A DNA stretch of 32,226 nt, from positions 1 through 32,226 of the forward strand of contig CAKNOA010000023.1 of assembly GCA_930990065.1 (NCBI GenBank), in the 5' to 3' direction. Position numbers and translations under genes: made by a program. Position 1 is the stretch's first letter. Each line of letters starts with the position of its first letter. Below are positions 30,915 through 32,226 of the stretch, one piece after another. This stretch comes from an uncultured Clostridia bacterium. Its GTDB lineage: Bacteria; Bacillota; Clostridia; Oscillospirales; Acutalibacteraceae. The notes under the pieces were generated by a model, which saw only the letters and a list, made by a program, of their open reading frames with translations, had not been told where the DNA came from and did no database searches.

Positions 30915-31495
30915 ATCTTCCCAATCAAAAGAAGAATGCCGCCAGCCGTATTCACGACTGGGCACAAAAGGGCAGCCATCTGACCCCGGTGGAATGGGAA
31001 CGCATGCCGGAAATTTACCTATACATGGACCAGGTGCTCACGTATATGCAAAGTATGCTTTCGCTGTTTGAACGCAGCGAAGAAACCCGGCTGCTCACCT
31101 CCAGCATGATCAATAACTATGTAAAAGATGGGCTGTTAGAGCGTCCGGAAAAAAAGAAATATGCCCGCCGCCACATCGCGTCCCTGATGATGATCTGCAT
31201 GCTCAAGCAGGTACTGTCCATTCAGGATATTGCCGCCCTGTTAAAGCCTTTGATCACCAAACGGGAACTGAAAGATGTCTATACCGACTTCTTTGCCGTA
31301 CAGCAGGATGCGCTGCAGGATGTGTGCCACCGGGTGGAAGATACCTTGCCCCAGGGCGAAGATGCTTTGCGGCATTTGGCCATGACCCTGGCGATTGAGG
31401 CCAACGCCCGGCGGGCGGCGGCGGAACGGATTATCTGTGAACTGCAAAAGGACCACAATTACGAAGAAGCGCTAAAGCGTGAAATGAAAAAATAG
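30911..31495 (+). CDS. DUF1836 family protein (putative regulator)
   Basis: The product (194 residues) matches the DUF1836 pattern: MPEIYLYMDQVLTYM, LTSSMINNYVKDGLLERPEKKKYARRHIASL, then LKQVLSIQDIAALL. This resembles a MerR-like winged-helix region with the helix that follows the DNA-binding turn, and the family is often called a transcriptional regulator, though its function is not established. The ATG at 30911 overlaps the AraC stop (ATGA) and has AAAGGAGGAGG upstream, so the pair is translationally coupled. An intact terminator is not seen after its stop because an IS element begins 19 bp later. Confidence 0.87.
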   Translation: MNLPNQKKNAASRIHDWAQKGSHLTPVEWERMPEIYLYMDQVLTYMQSMLSLFERSEETRLLTSSMINNYVKDGLLERPEKKKYARRHIASLMMICMLKQVLSIQDIAALLKPLITKRELKDVYTDFFAVQQDALQDVCHRVEDTLPQGEDALRHLAMTLAIEANARRAAAERIICELQKDHNYEEALKREMKK

Positions 31496-31496
31496 A

Positions 31497-31509
31497 AAAA
31501 GCCCTCCGC
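31497..31509 (+). terminator. Possible left arm of an interrupted terminator
   Basis: AAAAAGCCCTCCG follows the DUF1836 stop by a few bases. It looks like the A-tract and GC arm of the window's terminators, but no complementary CGGAGGGC arm is found downstream within the visible bases. The IS3 element begins at about 31514, so the right arm may lie beyond its far end. Confidence 0.35.
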
Positions 31510-31513
31510 CCCA

Positions 31514-31538
31514 TGAATTGCCCCAGTAAAAACGGACA
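31514..31538 (+). repeat. Likely left terminal inverted repeat of the IS3 element
   Basis: About 25 bases from TGAATTG to the GGACA segment resemble the left inverted repeat of IS3 elements. The exact boundary is inferred, since its partner repeat is outside the window. Confidence 0.5.
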
Positions 31539-31550
31539 ATAGACAAAAAG

Positions 31551-31586
31551 CCCCTTAATGTAGGAAAATAGAACTACATTAGGGGG
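31551..31586 (+). promoter_or_regulatory. Hairpin covering the orfA ribosome binding site
   Basis: CCCCTTAATGTAG (31551-31563) pairs with CTACATTAGGGGG (31574-31586) in a 13-bp stem with one G-T pair and a 10-nt loop. The orfA ribosome binding site AGGGGG (31581-31586) is inside the stem, 7 bp before the ATG. Transcripts arriving from outside would fold this and hide the site. Confidence 0.7.
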
Positions 31587-31593
31587 TCTTATT

Positions 31594-31866
31594 ATGTCCG
31601 GGAAAAAAGGGATGAAAAAGTATCCGATAGGGATACGGGAAGAAGTGGTTTCACGAATCCGCGCAGGAGAAAGCCAACGTGCACTGAGTCGGGAGTATGA
31701 AATCAGTCGGCGTGCCATTCAGTGCTGGCTAAAGGAACCTGTTCCTCCAAAGACACGGGGGCGCAAACCGGCAAAAACACTGGCGGAGTACAAGAATGAG
31801 AACAAACGGCTGAAGATGGAAAATGAGCTGTTGCGGGATTTTCTGCGCTCCACAGGAAGGAAGTGA
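31594..31866 (+). CDS. IS3-family transposase OrfA
   Basis: This 90-residue OrfA has a helix-turn-helix DNA-binding region (EEVVSRIRAGESQRALSREY, then ISRRAIQCWLKE, about 15-48) and a C-terminal leucine-zipper-like helix (EYKNENKRLKMENELLRDFL, about 66-85). Both are typical of IS3-family OrfA. The ATG at 31594 has AGGGGG 7 bp upstream within a hairpin. It ends in TGA at 31866, overlapping orfB by GTGA. No A6G slippery run is present, so OrfB is probably made by coupling or weak frameshifting. Looks intact. Confidence 0.9.
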   Translation: MSGKKGMKKYPIGIREEVVSRIRAGESQRALSREYEISRRAIQCWLKEPVPPKTRGRKPAKTLAEYKNENKRLKMENELLRDFLRSTGRK

Positions 31867-32226
31867 GGCCAAGGGTAAAATACGCCGTGATCTACCGGCA
31901 CAGAAACGAATATCCGGTATCCGTTATGTGCCGCTTCTTTCAGGTATCCAGAAGTGGATACTATGATTTCGTCCATCGTCTGGGCAGGCCGGAGAAAGAC
32001 GCAAGCCCTTGCAGAAATCATCGCCGAACAGCGAGAACGCAGCTTTTGTACGTATGGCTACCGCAGAATGTGGCTGGTGCTGAAGAAGCGAGGCATCCAC
32101 CGTAATCCCAAGACCATTCTGCGTGTCATGGAGAAATATGGTTTGCTTGCGGAGATCCGCAGACGCAGAAAATGGCAGCAGATGGGCCAGCACGTACATA
32201 AATACCAAAATCTACTCAACCGAAAT
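31863..32226 (+). pseudogene. IS3-family transposase OrfB, frameshifted and cut by the window edge
   Basis: Starting from GTG at 31863 the frame gives KYAVIYRHRNEYPVSVMCRF and SRSGYYDFVHRLGRPEKDA, the typical start of an IS3 OrfB, and then goes out of frame to a stop at 32105. The second part, ALAEIIAEQRERSF, CTYGYRRMWLVLKKRGI and GLLAEIRRRRKWQQ, is in the +1 frame from about 32003. Removing one base near 32003-32004 restores one long reading frame. The DDE catalytic core (D, D, E) would lie beyond the edge. It is either a disabled copy or a base-call error. Confidence 0.8.

Larger units (their letters stand above)
31514..32226 (+). mobile_element. IS3-family insertion sequence, left end, right part outside the window
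   Basis: The element starts with TGAATTGCCCCAGT, a typical IS3-family left end (TG start, CCCC-AGT-like core), and contains orfA and the start of orfB with the family's -1 overlap. The right inverted repeat and any target duplication are not in the window. The subgroup (IS150- or IS3-like) cannot be assigned from this part. Confidence 0.85.

Noticed and set aside
1-32226. CRISPR array, phage, toxin-antitoxin or restriction genes
   Set aside because: No repeated spacer structure, integrase, capsid, methylase or toxin-like gene pair was seen on either strand.

Overview
The window looks like chromosomal core sequence from an anaerobic, fermentative, low-to-mid GC Firmicute, most likely class Clostridia and possibly Oscillospiraceae-like. 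The evidence is strong AGGAGG-type ribosome binding sites, sigma-A promoters with 17-bp spacers, a T-box leader, a Rex-type operator on adhE, formate-tetrahydrofolate ligase, a Na+-pumping decarboxylase and a FtsW/RodA-family protein. The genus cannot be fixed from the sequence alone. No phage, plasmid, CRISPR or toxin-antitoxin locus is visible. The only mobile element is an IS3-family insertion cut by the right edge.

Layout. 1-2.6 kb: a truncated tRNA-Leu(CAA), a cytoplasmic GH30 glycosidase (-) and a PHP-family phosphoesterase (+). 2.6-9.1 kb (-): a single-pass membrane protein, Rex-type adhE, a zinc-ribbon protein and a PcrA/UvrD helicase. 9.2-11.4 kb: a MATE exporter (-) and an iron-sulfur flavoprotein-like reductase (+). 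11.4-14.9 kb: an MFS transporter (-) divergent from a GH127 beta-L-arabinofuranosidase (+), a plausible plant-glycan uptake and cleavage pair. 14.9-20.5 kb (-): fhs-tsaE-tsaB-rpiB-upp, a tightly packed operon, followed by a T-box leader and an AlaA-type aminotransferase. 20.7-21.9 kb (+): a FtsW/RodA-family glycosyltransferase. 22.0-24.6 kb (+): an isochorismatase-like hydrolase, an MFS transporter and a DUF1643 protein in one operon. 24.6-27.8 kb (-): response regulator, histidine kinase and an unrecognised membrane-anchored protein, each joined by an ATGA overlap. 27.9-29.7 kb (-): gamma and beta subunits of a Na+-translocating decarboxylase. 30.0-31.5 kb (+): an AraC regulator coupled to a DUF1836 regulator. 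31.5 kb to the end: the left part of an IS3 element that appears to sit in the terminator of the AraC/DUF1836 operon.

How the parts connect. Several genes serve fermentation and redox balance: adhE reoxidises NADH and carries an NADH-sensing operator, OadB/OadG would couple decarboxylation to Na+ export, and AlaA diverts pyruvate to alanine under apparent tRNA-Ala control. The fhs operon joins one-carbon metabolism, t6A tRNA modification, pentose phosphate and uracil salvage. The most novel-looking items are the membrane protein fused translationally to the two-component system, the isochorismatase/MFS/DUF1643 operon, the T-box that also seems to be the only terminator of the upstream operon, and the IS3 element with a hairpin that hides its own ribosome binding site.
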